This document shows positions 43,018-55,962 of a stretch of 64,000 nt of DNA, piece after piece. This stretch comes from Chaetoceros tenuissimus (taxonomy: Eukaryota > Bacillariophyta > Thalassiosirophyceae > Chaetocerotales > Chaetocerotaceae), in the NCBI GenBank assembly GCA_021927905.1, contig BLLK01000069.1, positions 248,001-312,000 of the forward strand, in the 5' to 3' direction. Under the pieces are notes generated by a model. The model made no database searches. It worked only from the letters and a program-made list of their open reading frames with translations, and was not told the DNA's origin. Position 1 is the first letter of the stretch. Each line of letters begins with the position of its first letter. The position numbers and the translations under genes are program-made.

Positions 43018-46000
43018 TTATACATTTCTATTATTTTGACCCAGTTCTGCAAATGGCTTAAGTAATGCTGCATCGAGCCTTGCACTTTCCAATGCATGCT
43101 GGCGCTGTGCTAGAAGTGATTCCTCGAACTCACGTCTCAAACTTCTCTTGGATGAAATAGATTGCTGCAATCTTTGTAAAGTTCCTCTTGCACTTTGCTG
43201 TAACACATTATCATGTTTGTAGTTTTCGATGCACCATTCAAGCATCTGATAGCAGTTAGGAGTGAGAAGTAATACCCTGTGATAAGTATCGTTCAAAGAT
43301 AGATTGTGAAGAACCAAGCAAGCACGGTTCAAAATAGACTCATTAGAACAAAAATTCTTCATCGCCACAACGACCAAGTTTGTAACCTGTTCAAGACTCT
43401 CGTCGATCATCTCCGTTTCACTATCTTGGTTCATACCTGCTACTTGTTCGTCAATCTCATGCTCTTCTGTGGCATTGCTTGACAGATTTTGAGAAGGAAT
43501 GACTAGATTGATTAACGCAAAGAGTGCTCTGAATTGAACTTCTGCATTATATGGATGATTGACCATTGCATTGGCAGCTGCAGAAATTCCTCCAAGTCTC
43601 ACTAACACTACCTTTTGCGACGGAATAAGAGCGATGTTGACCATAGACCAGCAACTCATAGCTTGCAGGTCTTCGTTATCGACAAATCTTTTCATAGAGT
43701 CGAGCATGATAGCTATACCACTCTTTCCAGTACTAGAGCCAATGTTGAAAATACCATTTGCTCTCACCATTGCACTGTGGAAAAGCATGCCTTCTTTGCC
43801 TCCAAGAGGTCTTGCTAGCAGTACCAATGTGTGGAATGCCGAGGTATGAATTTTAACATTATCAGGGAACAATACCATGGCCCGTAGGACAATGTCAGTC
43901 AAACCTGCATGTTGTGCACTCATACGCTGTTGTTCATCAACGAGAAGGTCAGGGAGAACTTTGAGGCACATGAGCTGGATACCTGAAACATCTGCAAAAG
44001 CAACCATCCAGTTTACCACTGAGTAGATTGCACATGACCAAGGTAGCCCTACATTTCCAGCGACTCCTGCAGAGTGAACAGGGGCAAGAAGATTGTTTGT
44101 AAGCTTAGAAACACCAAACTTCACTTTAGCCTTTGGCTATAGAAAGAAATTAAAATATTTAGAATGACTGTGTAAATGTAAAAAATAATCAAAAACAAAG
44201 CAATAAACATACCTTTTTCTGTTCTCCCTCTTCGTTCTTATTTTTCTTTGCAGGAGGACCATTGTCTTCACTATTTTGGCTAGAATTTGAACTATCATTT
44301 GAATCAGCATTGGATCTCTCCTTCCTCTTGAGTCTATGAGCTTCAGCAAAAAACTGCTGGAGAGAGGAATTGTCGGCGTATGAATGTACAGAATTTTCAT
44401 CACTATCATATGTACCAGCAGGAGTTCGGCCATTCTTTGAATCCTCCTTGACTCTATCAAGATATTTTACACATTTTACAAATGAGGAGTACAATAGCCT
44501 GTACCTGCCTAATGCATGTTTGACTTCGAGATTTTTACATATTGGATAGGAACTGATGGAATCGTCGCTTCCATCTTTGCCTCTATCCACTTTGGCATTG
44601 AAGGGTTCGGATAAGCAGAGAATTTTCCATAGGTTCTGCGGAACGGAGAAAGTAGCACGGAAAGTCTTGGAAATTGGCATTGTCATCATGGAATAAACAT
44701 CTGTTGGCTTGAGGAAAGTCAAAATCTTGGACATGACATCTACACCCACATCGTAAATGGTAGGATCTCCCTTGATGTACGTGAAACAATTCACTGCATT
44801 TTCATTGGAGTAACTTGCAGTTGTCAAAGCGGATTTGATTGAGGAGATACTTGAATTAGAATCAAGATGTCTGATACGCTTGACTGCAGATTGGAAATTG
44901 GCATTCAATTCGTTGAAGTATTCCTCATTGGTCTTTTTCTTGAGTAGTAATTCGAAGTTCATCTTACGCTGTAGTTGACGCTCTACAAAAGACCAAGTAT
45001 CCGGAAGTGAATAAGTTCGAGGTGCAGAAATATTACCATCTGTAGATTCATTTTCAGTAGACTTTGCAGCTTGCTTATTGGAGAACATCATTTTCTTGGC
45101 TCGCATAGCACTTCGTATGGTATTTCTAGGAGAGTATAGAGCCACAGATGCTTCCGATGCAGCCGATGCAAATGGGGTAGAAGCAAAATTATTTTGAGGC
45201 TTTGGGGCTATAATAGGTTCAGGTTTTGCAATTCCAGCCTCTTCCGAGTCTTCAAATAGAGAATCAGGAGAACCAGATGGTGAAAATTCGGAAGAAACTC
45301 CAGAGCTGAAATCCGCTAGGTCGGAGGATGACTCCTTGCAATCGTTCTGATTGGACTTATGAAGAGTCTTGGATCGTCTCTTGGACAATCTATGAGATGA
45401 AACAGGTCTTGAAGATTCACTAGAAGATACAGATGGCGAAGAATTTCCCGAGGCATCATTGGACGAAGCTGAGGCATCGTACCCACTATCATCCGCCAAG
45501 TTTTCTTCGGTAGAGTTCTTGCTATTTCTTCTTTGGGTTATAGGTGCAAATTGATCTTGAGGCTTGTCCAGAGATAATTTCTTGGGTCGCTTACGCTTGA
45601 ATGAATGCATAGAGTCAAAGTCAGGACATGCTTCATTCAACAAGTCCGTTTTATCAGAGGCCATTTCTGCCGAATCTATCATACATGACTGCTTGATGGA
45701 ACCACTCAAATCTTCTGGATCATCGTCTAGGTCTCCTTCAAGAATTTCATGCTGACACTGATTCAAAGTTTCATGTTGTACCACATGTGGTAATTTATGA
45801 GGCCTATGATGTCCACTGAGTCTTCGAGAATGAGAGAAATCACCCCCGTTCATGTTGATAGTATCTTGGTGCTGAGAAGTATTATGATTGATGCCAACTT
45901 CGTGTTCTTGTTCTACCATATGTGTCTCCATTTTTCTATCGGACCATGTATTCGAGGAAGAGCCTCGGTCTTCACTTGAGCTACTAGTGTTTGTGTTTGT

Positions 46001-46363
46001 AACTACATTACGTGAGTTCTGAGATGTCGCATTAGAATTCCCATTACTGCTACTTCCATTGCTAGCACTCTGATTGCTGCCTCCTCCACTGCTTCCTATC
46101 GAGTCTGAAGCAGTAGCCCGTCTTCGATGATTATGTGCACCTTTGTCTTGTTTGACTGAAGTTTTAGCCTTGAGCTTAGATGCTTCAAAACCATAGCTAC
46201 TTGGTGGTGGGACCCTCGTCACTGTGTCTATCTGATCACTGCTTGTGTTGAGACGCTGTGAAGAAGTAGATACATCTGCTTCGAGCGAAAGACTCTCCCC
46301 TAATGATCCTGTCACTTCTTCTACGTCCCTTGTTGTTGCTTTTATTTCCTTTGTTGTTTTCAT
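43018..46363 (-). CDS. F-box and armadillo-repeat protein
   Basis: Two exons, 44213-46363 and 43018-44136, in phase 0 (donor GTATGT, acceptor TAG), give 1089 residues. Residues 1-430 are low-complexity Ser, Asn and Gly with basic clusters (PHSFKRKRPKKLS-like). At about 525-575 an F-box-like region reads VGVDVMSKILTFLKPTDVY, SKTFRATF and LWKILC. Residues about 740-1040 hold armadillo-type helices with LVLLARPLGG, MSCWSMVNIALIPSQK, FRALFALINLVIPSQN and ACLVLHNLSLN. F-box proteins dock targets to SCF ubiquitin ligases through SKP1, and ARM repeats would bind the target. Targets are unknown. It shares a divergent upstream region with the chromatin gene. Confidence 0.8.
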
Positions 46364-46618
46364 TTGTATTCTATTGTTTAATGTTTAATGTGATCGTTAT
46401 ATGATTCATTACATAATTGTGGACAGACATTAAGAGCTGGATTCCATGCCTTCTCCCTGAATTTGCTTGCAGATGGTGTCTTTTCGCATTTTGGAGAGCA
46501 GCTGTTTTTCTTGACACCAATGATAAAATACAGCTGTCGACATGATTAATAAATGTTGTGGGGGTTATTTTTTTATTCACCCCTCAAATGTTTACATGAC
46601 ATATCTTGTCCAAATGTG

Positions 46619-46631
46619 TTCGCGCCAAAAC
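46619..46631 (-). promoter_or_regulatory. E2F consensus site, GTTTTGGCGCGAA on the minus strand
   Basis: Matches the classic E2F/DP consensus TTTSGCGCSAA. It lies 256 bp upstream of the F-box/ARM start codon in the gene's own orientation. Cell-cycle control is inferred from the motif only. Confidence 0.45.
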
Positions 46632-47987
46632 ATCATACATGCCATTTTCTAATTTTGAACTGTGACATCGCTCTGACGAACGTCCCAATCCTTTCCTTGT
46701 CATCTCCAATTTCTCACCATCTGGAAAATGCCTTTCCTCCTGCTGCCTTCTCACTCTGCTTTGGTGCGACATCTTGACTTCAACTGAAACAGATTTGAAT
46801 GTTCACTGTTTTCGGATGTATGTCACCAAAAGTAAAACTCAAGAACCATTCACCATCTGCCTTGCCTATTCAATTTTTATACCTTTAATGTTCGCACATT
46901 TCTTTTTGAATAGGACAAGTTTTATTTGGATAATTATTTACAAAAAGTGAACTATGTAAAAGCAATCATGCTACAAATAAATTTAAACACTCAGACGCAA
47001 TTTGATTCGATTCAGTAGAACTTTGATGTACAATTTATATTATCACTAGACTTTTTGGTTCGAGCGTAATGTGTTTGTATCATGAAAAGAATTGAATTAC
47101 AAGCTTCGGACGAAACAATGGACAAGCTCATGCAAATATATAATTTATAGAAGAAGCAATAGTACCTTGTTCACATTTACATTCAAGGCAATTTTTCCTT
47201 GTGTCTTTGCATTTCACTAGGCAGTTGATCTCATGATCTGCTAAGTTTCTCCTAGCTTTTCCTTTTTCCACTTATGATTATTCATGCGAGGAATGATCCA
47301 TCAAGAACGCTCTACTAGTATATAGATGTATATGTAGAAGCTTGGTAAACGTATTCACATAAATGTAGAGTAACTTTTACAGAACTTGTATTTGTATAGA
47401 TACTTTTTTTTACGATTCCAAGAATTTCAACCCATCGTTTCTCTCTTTTCGCATTTTCCTGCATTTTCCAACAATCTACATACTGATCTCAACTTTGCCT
47501 TCCCAGTTCCACCATCGACATTTCATATTCCACATGATCAAATCATGAAATATTCTAAGCCATATGAAAATAATATCTGCCTTTCCAATATCTCATACAA
47601 GATATCAATCTATCATTGGAATGGCAGCTGCCGGCCAGCTGTCAACCCCTGTGTAAATAAAGGGAAAAAAGTGTTCCATTTTTTATCATTTGAATTTTTG
47701 CCAGGACTTCCCATGTCTTTTTATTGTCCTAGAGTAGACTATCCTGATAATCTATTCTACATCGGTTTAGCAGAGAAGGCTTCCGATCCCTGAACGAGTA
47801 AGGAACAGAAAGAAGGAAACCAGAAAATAACGATGATGCAGGTGTCATGGACGGATGGATGATCATGGACCATCACAAGATGGGATTAAAAGCTCATCAT
47901 CAATGCCAAATACTGAATCACTAGCTGTTTGATGCAACGGTTCAAAAGGCCTCATCTTGACACTCGAATTTTTCAGTTTTGGCCAAG

Positions 47988-47998
47988 TTTTGGCGGGC
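47988..47998 (+). promoter_or_regulatory. E2F-like site TTTTGGCGGGC
   Basis: A good E2F core (TTTGGCGGG) 144 bp upstream of the chromatin protein's start codon, on the coding strand. Second E2F-like site in this divergent region. Confidence 0.4.
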
Positions 47999-48141
47999 TT
48001 TAGAGAGGCAAATACCATAATATGCTCATTATTGTGAAGCACTCAGCATATTTTCACAACAACATAGGTTTACCTTTTGTTTACGATTCATCACTAGACA
48101 AGTAGAATAGATAGTACAACAACTACAGCTTCTATAGTATC

Positions 48142-51100
48142 ATGAACATGTCCCCTGGTCCTGGTGGAGCGGAGAAGAAAAGTCAAGTTCCAGACGAGAA
48201 TGTATCCGAAGTGGAAAACATGTCTAGTAGTAGCATACGAGCTGACAGTCAAGATGATGATGAGGCGACTGACATGAATGAGCATGAAGACGCAAGTCAA
48301 AGCGACGAAGAAGAAGTCGATGAAGAAGACGATGAAGAAGACGATACCAAGATGTCTAGTCAAGACGAAAATGATGATGACGAGGAAGATGATGAAAATG
48401 AGAATGAAAGTCAAGATGACGACGAAGCAAGTCAAAGCGACGAAGAAGATCAAAAGATGCCAGCCATGTCAAAGAATGAAAAAGACTCATCCGACGATAG
48501 TGACTCGGACCAAGAAGAAGAAGAAGAGAATGAAGAAAACTCTCAGGCAGAAGTACCAACAGATGAATTTGGACGTCCTTTGTCCGCATATGAAATTATG
48601 CGTCTGGAAAGAATTAAACGCAACCAATCCTATCTTGCGCGTCTTGGTCTTGAAAAAGAAGGGAAAACTTCTTCTCTCTTGGCTCCACACAAGGAAAAAA
48701 TGAAGAAAAAGAAGCCAAAGAAGAAAAAGGAGACTGTAGTCTTGCCACGAAGAAGCAGTGTAGGAAGAAGAACTAAAGCCAAAGCTATTGATTACAAAGA
48801 AAGGTCAGTCAAGAGCAAAGATGATCTCTTACCTGCTGCAGAGCGTAAGAAGGAGCCAACAAAAGAAAAGGCTCGAAAGACAAAGGAGCATCTACCCTTG
48901 TATCTCTATGAAGAATTTCGTAACATGGAAACAACAAGGAATCGTAATCTCAGGACGTGTGAAAAACTTTCAAGAGCTGCTGAGAAGGAGGTGAGAATTG
49001 CAACCAATCAGTTGGAGCGTTTACAAGCCAAGGAAAAGCGTGTCATGGAAAAGCTAACAAGGGATGAAATTGCACCAATGGTGAATCAAATTGACAAACG
49101 GCGAAAAGATATTATCAAGACTCTGCGCAAGATTGATGGTTTGATGGAAAAAGAAATGACTTTGGATGAAAAACAACAGAAAGCTGAGGAAACATTGGCA
49201 CAAGTTCAGGAAAAATTTCCAAAGCTTCTTCAAGATGCAAAAGAATCATTGGGTCAGACGTTACTGGAGCGATTACCTCCTTTATCGCAACAGACATCGA
49301 ATTCAAAGAAACTCAAAATAACCATCAAGAAGAAAAAGAAGAAGGGGGATTTCGAAGAAGAGAAAAAGAATACTGAGGAAGACAATAGTTCCAAGATTTC
49401 TCTTCCTGATGGAATCGATCTTGAAGAGATACGGAAAGCTGAAGAAGCAATCAAAGTACGAGTTCAGAAAACTAGAAATGTCGGGGGACCTGTGACAAAG
49501 GATCTAGCGAATAGTGTACTTCGAAAATGGTTAGATGTTGACACTGCTGTAGCTGCAAATAGTGTTGAATATCTTCCGCAAGTTGGCGATATTGTCTTGT
49601 AAGTGCTTCCTTGATAGTCAAAACAAGTCAAATGGTATCCATTCTCACCTCTTTTGTTCTAGGTACTATCCATGTGCTCACTATGATTTTCTGAGACGAT
49701 ATCCAGATATTAGATGTAAAAAGAATAGACTTACTCTTCGAAGAACGCTATGGGAGCGTGCACTTGATGAACGAAAAGAGCAAGAAAAGCCAAAGCCTAA
49801 ACCGAAGGTAGACGAAGAAAATCAAGATGGAGAAGCTAAAGGGAAAAGGAAGAAGCAAGAAAATGCTAAACCTTGGTGGACAATAAATTGGATGTCAACC
49901 ATTCAGCGTGGGGCTGGAAGATATCCCATCTTGTGCAAGGTTGAAAAAGCATATGCTGAATTTCCATATGATGAAGACTCCCAAACTGAAATTAGGCGTT
50001 TCCAAAATGATTCGAATCGGATGAAAAACGGTAAACCTGTGAATGTGAAAAGAAGGAAAGAGAAAGACACATCTAAGCGTCTGAAGCCAGAAAAGAACAA
50101 GAAACAAATGCCACTGCAAGTTACATTGAGACCACTGACAACAGTGATCCCTCCCTCTATGGCAAACGGCGAAGTAGAGCTTGCACCACCTCCTGTTTTC
50201 AGCGTATTGATGTTTCCAAGTGAAAAGAACTCATTCCTTGTACCCTTCATTTTCGCATATCGATCATCGTTGAACTTGACCACAAATAATGAAATAAAGG
50301 TTGGGAAATGCGACGGAAGTGTAAAAAAGGCGAAACTGTTGAACACAAACCTTGATGGCACAGGCGATGCTGACTCTATTGTTGCTTCTTTCCTATCCAT
50401 CATTGAACAATTTGATAATGTTGACATTACGGCACTTCAAAAAATAGATTATTTGATTTCAGAGGCTTATGCTGATACTAACTGTAAGTATCCCTTGCCT
50501 GAGGTCGAGCTACGTGCAGCTCTTCAATCTATTCTCTTCCAATATCATACAAGGAAAAGTGATGTAAAACAAGTCGCCCACGATGACAATGAAGATGATA
50601 AAATTGATGCAGAGTTGAAACCAGACCTCTTTGTCCAAGAACTAGTGGATTTAGTACAAAATAGCTTTCCAAGGTGGGAAAACGCCAATGTTCAATATGA
50701 GGGAGTAGATGCAGTTGAGCAGAATGTTTCTCCATGGTATATTTCTCCCATCGTAAAAGAAAGTGGCAATGACGATGCTATTAATGCTGCACTTGCTCCT
50801 AGTGTCCTGCTTTCGCCAGAAAGAATCACATCTGGTGGCTTTGTCCATCAAATTGATGAGCAAATGAGAGTGCAATTAGAATCTGTGCTAAGATACATCA
50901 CAAACTACGATGAAAGATCATATGTCTTCTATCCACCCATCACTGATGCGATTGCTCCAGACTACTCGCGTTTCGTGCCAACACCAATTTGTTTCAAGAC
51001 TATTTTGAAAAGGTTGAGGCCTCATAAATTGAAGTTCAACAAATTCGCAACAAAAACTAGAGAAGATGATTTAGAAGATCTTGGTTATTCTTCAGGCAAT

Positions 51101-54100
51101 GTCTGTTATTATAGAAATATTGAGTCTTTGCAGTCAGACATCAGTGATATATTTCAGAACTGTATCATGTACAATGCGTAAGTACTTCCATTGAATTTCA
51201 TTGAATTTTCAGTCTTTTATTTTCGAGTAGATATTAATTGTATTTATTTCCCTAAACAGACCTAATTCGGAGATTGTCTTAGCTGCGTTTCACATTACAA
51301 AGTTCACTAATCTTGCAATTGAAAAGGTTGCTGATAATGTCAGGAAGGAGCAAGAGCATAGACGAAAATCAGAAATAAAGCAAATCAAAAATGCAAAGCT
51401 AGTAGCTCAAGGTGAATTGCTCACAAATAGAAAGAAGACAAGCATTCCACCAAATGAAGTAGAAATGTTTGGAGAACTCTACTCAAAGCCATTAGACCGC
51501 ACTTGGATTAACAGCGAGAGGTGGATTCCACAGGCTGGTGACAAAATAGTGTACAATACGATGAGACATGGTAAATTTATTCATGGTCATCTTGAAAGTC
51601 TTTCTGCTAAGCAGAGGGCACTTGCATCGGTATTCCCACCTACTAAGAAACGTATGAAGAAATTGTCTTCTCAAGCGAAGGATAAAGAAGACGAAAACGG
51701 AGAAGAAAGTGAAAACATTTCTCAAAACTTCTTCGGAACAGTTGTGTGGACACGTACCGTTTTCCCGAACAACGAAAGTGGTCACACTGATGATGTTACG
51801 TCTCCTTTATTAGCTCTCGGAATCAAATTCCACTACAAATGGTTGCATAAAAATATTCAAGTCGTCTATTGGCGGCCTTGTTCAATAGATGGGTCGAGCT
51901 GTGACAATTGTGGTCTCTCAAGCAATCAGTCTTTCATCGTACCCGCTACCAGAGTCAAAAAAGACGAAATATTACCACCATACCCAATATCTCTTCTCGA
52001 CTATATTCACATGGCCAATTCGTCACTCGATGAAGAGAAGTTGAGCAAATGCCTCAAAGCAGTGCAAAGGAGGCTAATCGAAAATGAGCAAGTCGATATT
52101 TTCAAATGTCGATCAGATTTTCTGCCAAAGGATAGAGTGGAAATTAAAGACATCCCATCACAGTTCAGACATATTTTCAACGAGCAAGAGGCCAAGGGCG
52201 AAGTTTCAGAGTCTACTGTTTCTGATGCTGAGAAAACGACTCTCATTCAGCGTTCATTTTTACCACCTTGGAGTCTCCCATTCAATGACAAAAAGAAAAG
52301 TACAAAATCTCAGATAGAGGAAGTAAATGAGACCACAGAACTTCAATTCCACGAAACACTTGTAGTGGATACAAATAGATCTCTTATGGCGATATTGGAT
52401 AGACTTGAGAAAGGCTACTATAGATCTTTAGATGCAGTTGTCAATGATGTACGAGAAATCTTTTGTAGCAATTTGCTGTATACAATAAAGGATAGAGTCA
52501 AAAAGAAAAAACTCGCGGCATCCTCTGAGGAATTAATATTTAGAGCTGCAGTAGAATGTTGCGGAGTAGATATTGAATCTTTTCTCAAAGGGGAATCATC
52601 TTGTGGTAGTACTGATTCAGAAAAGAAATCTGATCAAAATGAGAGTGGGGATTCTGTAGAAGCAAAAGCTGAGTCACCTGTAAAGACTGTCAAGATTGAC
52701 AAACTCAATATACATGAGAAGAAAGTGTTGACTGATATACAGGAAATTGTTAAGCTTTTTGCTGTGGCAATGGTATCATGCTTGGATCCAAATACAACAG
52801 AAATTGCCTTGGGGGTTGACAAAGTGGAATCAAAAGTAGGAGCGTTATCCGAGGAACAAGAACTGGCAAAGTATAATCTCAATCTTATGTTGAAGTCACT
52901 GGAACCAGACAAGCAGAAATTTAGAAAGAAAACCTTGACTTGGAGGGACGAATCCCCAACAGTGGAAGTTTTCGTGAAGGAGCCAGGGACTAAGAAAGTA
53001 GCGGCTGCATCTGAAGAGACTGAGTTTGACTTTTCAAATCCGATCACTATCACACCTGAAGACATTGCTTCCAACAAATTCCTCAAGAAAGCTCTAAAAT
53101 GCAAGTCAGTTAAAATGAAATCATGCAGGAGCGTTGCCGTGAAGGTCCGCACAATGAAGAAAACTTTGAGCCGACCTATTAATCTTCAAGCATCTGATAT
53201 GAATAGTATTTCTACATTCAAAAAAGTTGCAAAAGTATTGAAAAAGGGCAAGGCACCGGCTCAAATAAATGTAGTTGTGACCTCGGAGTATATGGATCTC
53301 ACTAGGTTAGAACATCCAACTAATGACGCACCTGAAGTCAAAGAAGTTGAAAACAATACCGAAGCCGCGGAGGTCAGTATAGAGTCAGAGAAAGAAACAG
53401 ACGTCACCACTCTGGTTGACTTCAATAAACCTATCAAGTTTCTTCCAACTGAATATTACAACAATACCCCCCTCTGTCGAGCTCTTTTTTGTAGATCAAA
53501 GAGAAGACAAGTGTGTGCTCGTTGTTTGATTTCTAAGAAAGGCCTTTTTACTTGTCGGGTGAGATCAGCGCATTCTAATTTGGATCCTACATGGATTGAT
53601 TATTTCAAACAAAACGGTGGTGTTGACAGTATTTTAGCAGTTCTAGATCCAGATTATAAACCTCTTTTACCAAAATTAGAGGAGAGCCTTACAAATGACG
53701 AAGATGACATGGACGAAGATGGTACAACAGTTGTGTCTGAGCAAGCTACTGAAAAGGACTCTAATAAAGCTGACATCAAGGAATTACTTGAAGAAGCAAC
53801 TGCAAATCTACTCAAAGCTAATGAAACAGCGAAAACAGTCAAAGAACTCCTAGCGAGGGCAAATGCGGTAATTAAAACTCCGATTTTACTCAGCGACAAA
53901 TTCATGCATGCAACATTCAAAGTCGACCCAAGTGATGGTCATTTTGAGATTTGTCATAAATGTGGTTTGGGTGGCGACGTCATTTGCTGCGAGAGCTGTC
54001 CAATGGTATCGCATCCAAAATGTGCAGGTATGGACGAGATTCCTAATGAAGACTGGCACTGTTTCAAGTGCACATCAAAGAAGAAGAGAGGAGATCTCAT

Positions 54101-55517
54101 TTCCAGTGAAGCTGCTGATTCGAACAGTAATGCAGACGAGGATTTAGCAGCAGATATGGACGATGACGAATTCGATCAAAAAATGGAGAAAGTTTCCAAT
54201 GTTTTAGATGATCTAAAGCAGTCGCGACAGAAGCCTGTTGTTATACCCATAGGAACAAAGCTTTTGAAGGATTTTGATGGAGATGACTACGAAGGAGAGG
54301 TTATTGCAGTTCCTGCTGAAGATTCAGACTACTATAAAATTCAGTACGAAGACGGAGATGAAGAAGATTTGACTTTAGAAGAGATTCAACCTCTCATTGA
54401 AGCATATAAACAAATGCAAAAAGAACAAGAGGTGGAAGAAGAGATTTTTGAGGATATTCCAAGAAAGCGAGGACGTCCACGAAAAATTGCTTCCCCAGGG
54501 GCAGAAGAGCCAAAACGAAGAGGCAGACCTCGAAAAAGTGATGTACAGGGAAGATATTCCATGGAACCTAAGCGGGGTAGAGGTAGACCAAGAAAGGAAG
54601 ATACTTCTATTGAACCAAAACGAGGCAGAGGTAGACCACGAAAGGAAGACACTTCTATTGAACCAAAACGAGGCAGAGGTAGACCAAGAAAGGAAGATGC
54701 TTCTGTTGAACCAAAGAGAGGTAGAGGCAGACCACGAAAGGAAGAAAGTCTTGAAGGGTCTTCGCCAAAGAGAGGTAGAGGTAGACCGCGAAAGCAAGAA
54801 GCAGAACCCGAGATATCTCCAAAACAACGAAAAAGAGGAAGATCTTCTCGCGGTGCAGTGGAGTCATCGCCGAAAGTTGAACCTACAAAGAAGAGAGGCA
54901 GGGGTAGACCGCGTAAAAGTCTTGATAGCTCTCCATTGTTGGACGATGGAGAGCAAGATGATAGGACTACTAAAAAACGTGGAAGGGGCAGACCAAGGAA
55001 GACAGATATTGTGCAAAGTCCTCTAAATGAAGTAGAAAGTCAAAATGGGAAAAGAAAACGTGGCAGGAAAAGAAACGCTGAAGTCGAAGTCGAAGCAGAA
55101 GAAGAAGAAGATATTGTACTCATGGAACCTCCAGTAAAAAAGAGACGCGGTCGTCCTCCGAAAAATGCAAGTCTGGCAATGGAAGAAAACATGGAAGCGT
55201 CGGACGGCAAGAGAGATAAGAAGGGTGATTCTCAGCAGCTTGCAGAAGAGCATGTTCTAGACATTTTACCAGAAAATATCCCCAAGCCCGGACATGTGGA
55301 CAAGGATTTGACATATTACTGCACCAAAGAGAATGATACAACCGTCAAACTTGCAAGCCTTATTGGCTGTGAGAGTTGGGTGGATATTGCATATCTTCCT
55401 GAAAACTTGGAGAGGTTTCCTACACTGCATGACAAGAAAATAAAATTCCGCAATGGCACACTTCTTCGAATTGCTGAATGTGAATTCTCACAAAAGAAAG
55501 CTGCAAAATTAATCTAA
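48142..55517 (+). CDS. Large bromodomain, PHD finger and AT-hook chromatin protein
   Basis: Three exons: 48142-49598, 49663-51177 and 51260-55517, both introns in phase 2, give 2409 residues. Residues 1-130 are very acidic, followed by Lys-rich coils. LPQVGDIVLYYP spans the first splice, and IPQAGDKIVYN comes later; both resemble the pre-bromodomain module of BRWD/PHIP proteins. A bromodomain covers about 920-1010: FVPTPICFKTILKRL, then YYRNIESLQSDISDIFQNCIMYNAP, crossing the second splice. A PHD finger at about 1885-1930 has CHKCGLGGDVICCESCPMV, HPKCAG and WHCFKC. A Tudor-like stretch (GDDYEGEVIAVP, YKIQYEDGDEED) lies at about 1990-2035. About ten AT-hooks of the type KRGRGRPRK occupy 2060-2290. 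It probably reads acetylated and methylated histones while gripping AT-rich DNA. Confidence 0.9.
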
Positions 55518-55962
55518 TCTACAATTTTTGATGGTTTGAATTTCCATCGTAACCGCGCAAAAAGTGAGGCAGATGCAGACCGTTATTATTACAACGTTTG
55601 AAGGGTTACACAGAAATTCTCATTTCTCGAAGGCTTTATAGTATTGTTATTAAAAATAAGACATGCCTACGAGTATATATTAGAAGCTTATATTGATAAA
55701 GTGCAAATATGTTATATTCTCTCTATGCCAAGCTTATCTGCGCTCAAAACATGTTTAATGATTCAACAAGTGTCCTGACCAGCAGCAGCAGTAGCAGTTA
55801 GAAACTAACTAGCCAAATAGAAAAAGCCGCGAACATTCGCGAACCCTATTTTGACAACTAAAGATCCATCACTGAAAAGAATGAACATGTGTTTTCGTAA
55901 CACTTCTTGATCATCTCAACTATTCATTGTAATCTCTAGACACCATCACAACCAGCTCAGTA
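55518..55962. other. Intergenic between two rightward genes
   Basis: 445 bp. A run of CAG-type trinucleotides (AGCAGCAGCAGTAGCAG) is near 55781. No gene seen. Confidence 0.35.

Larger units (their letters stand above)
46364..48141. other. 1.8-kb divergent upstream region
   Basis: No convincing gene; a frame at 47386-47793 is low complexity without domain character. It holds E2F-like sites near both flanking genes (46619, 47988) and a GGCAGCTGCCGGCCAGCTG stretch near 47622 with two CAGCTG cores. Confidence 0.4.

Noticed and set aside
47386-47793. Frame of 135 codons upstream of the chromatin gene
   Set aside because: Rich in Phe, Ser and His in the way random AT-rich DNA is, with no domain or signal and no conserved motif.
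54375-54827. 150-codon frame antisense to the AT-hook array
   Set aside because: Repeats follow the hook codons in reverse; no independent evidence.
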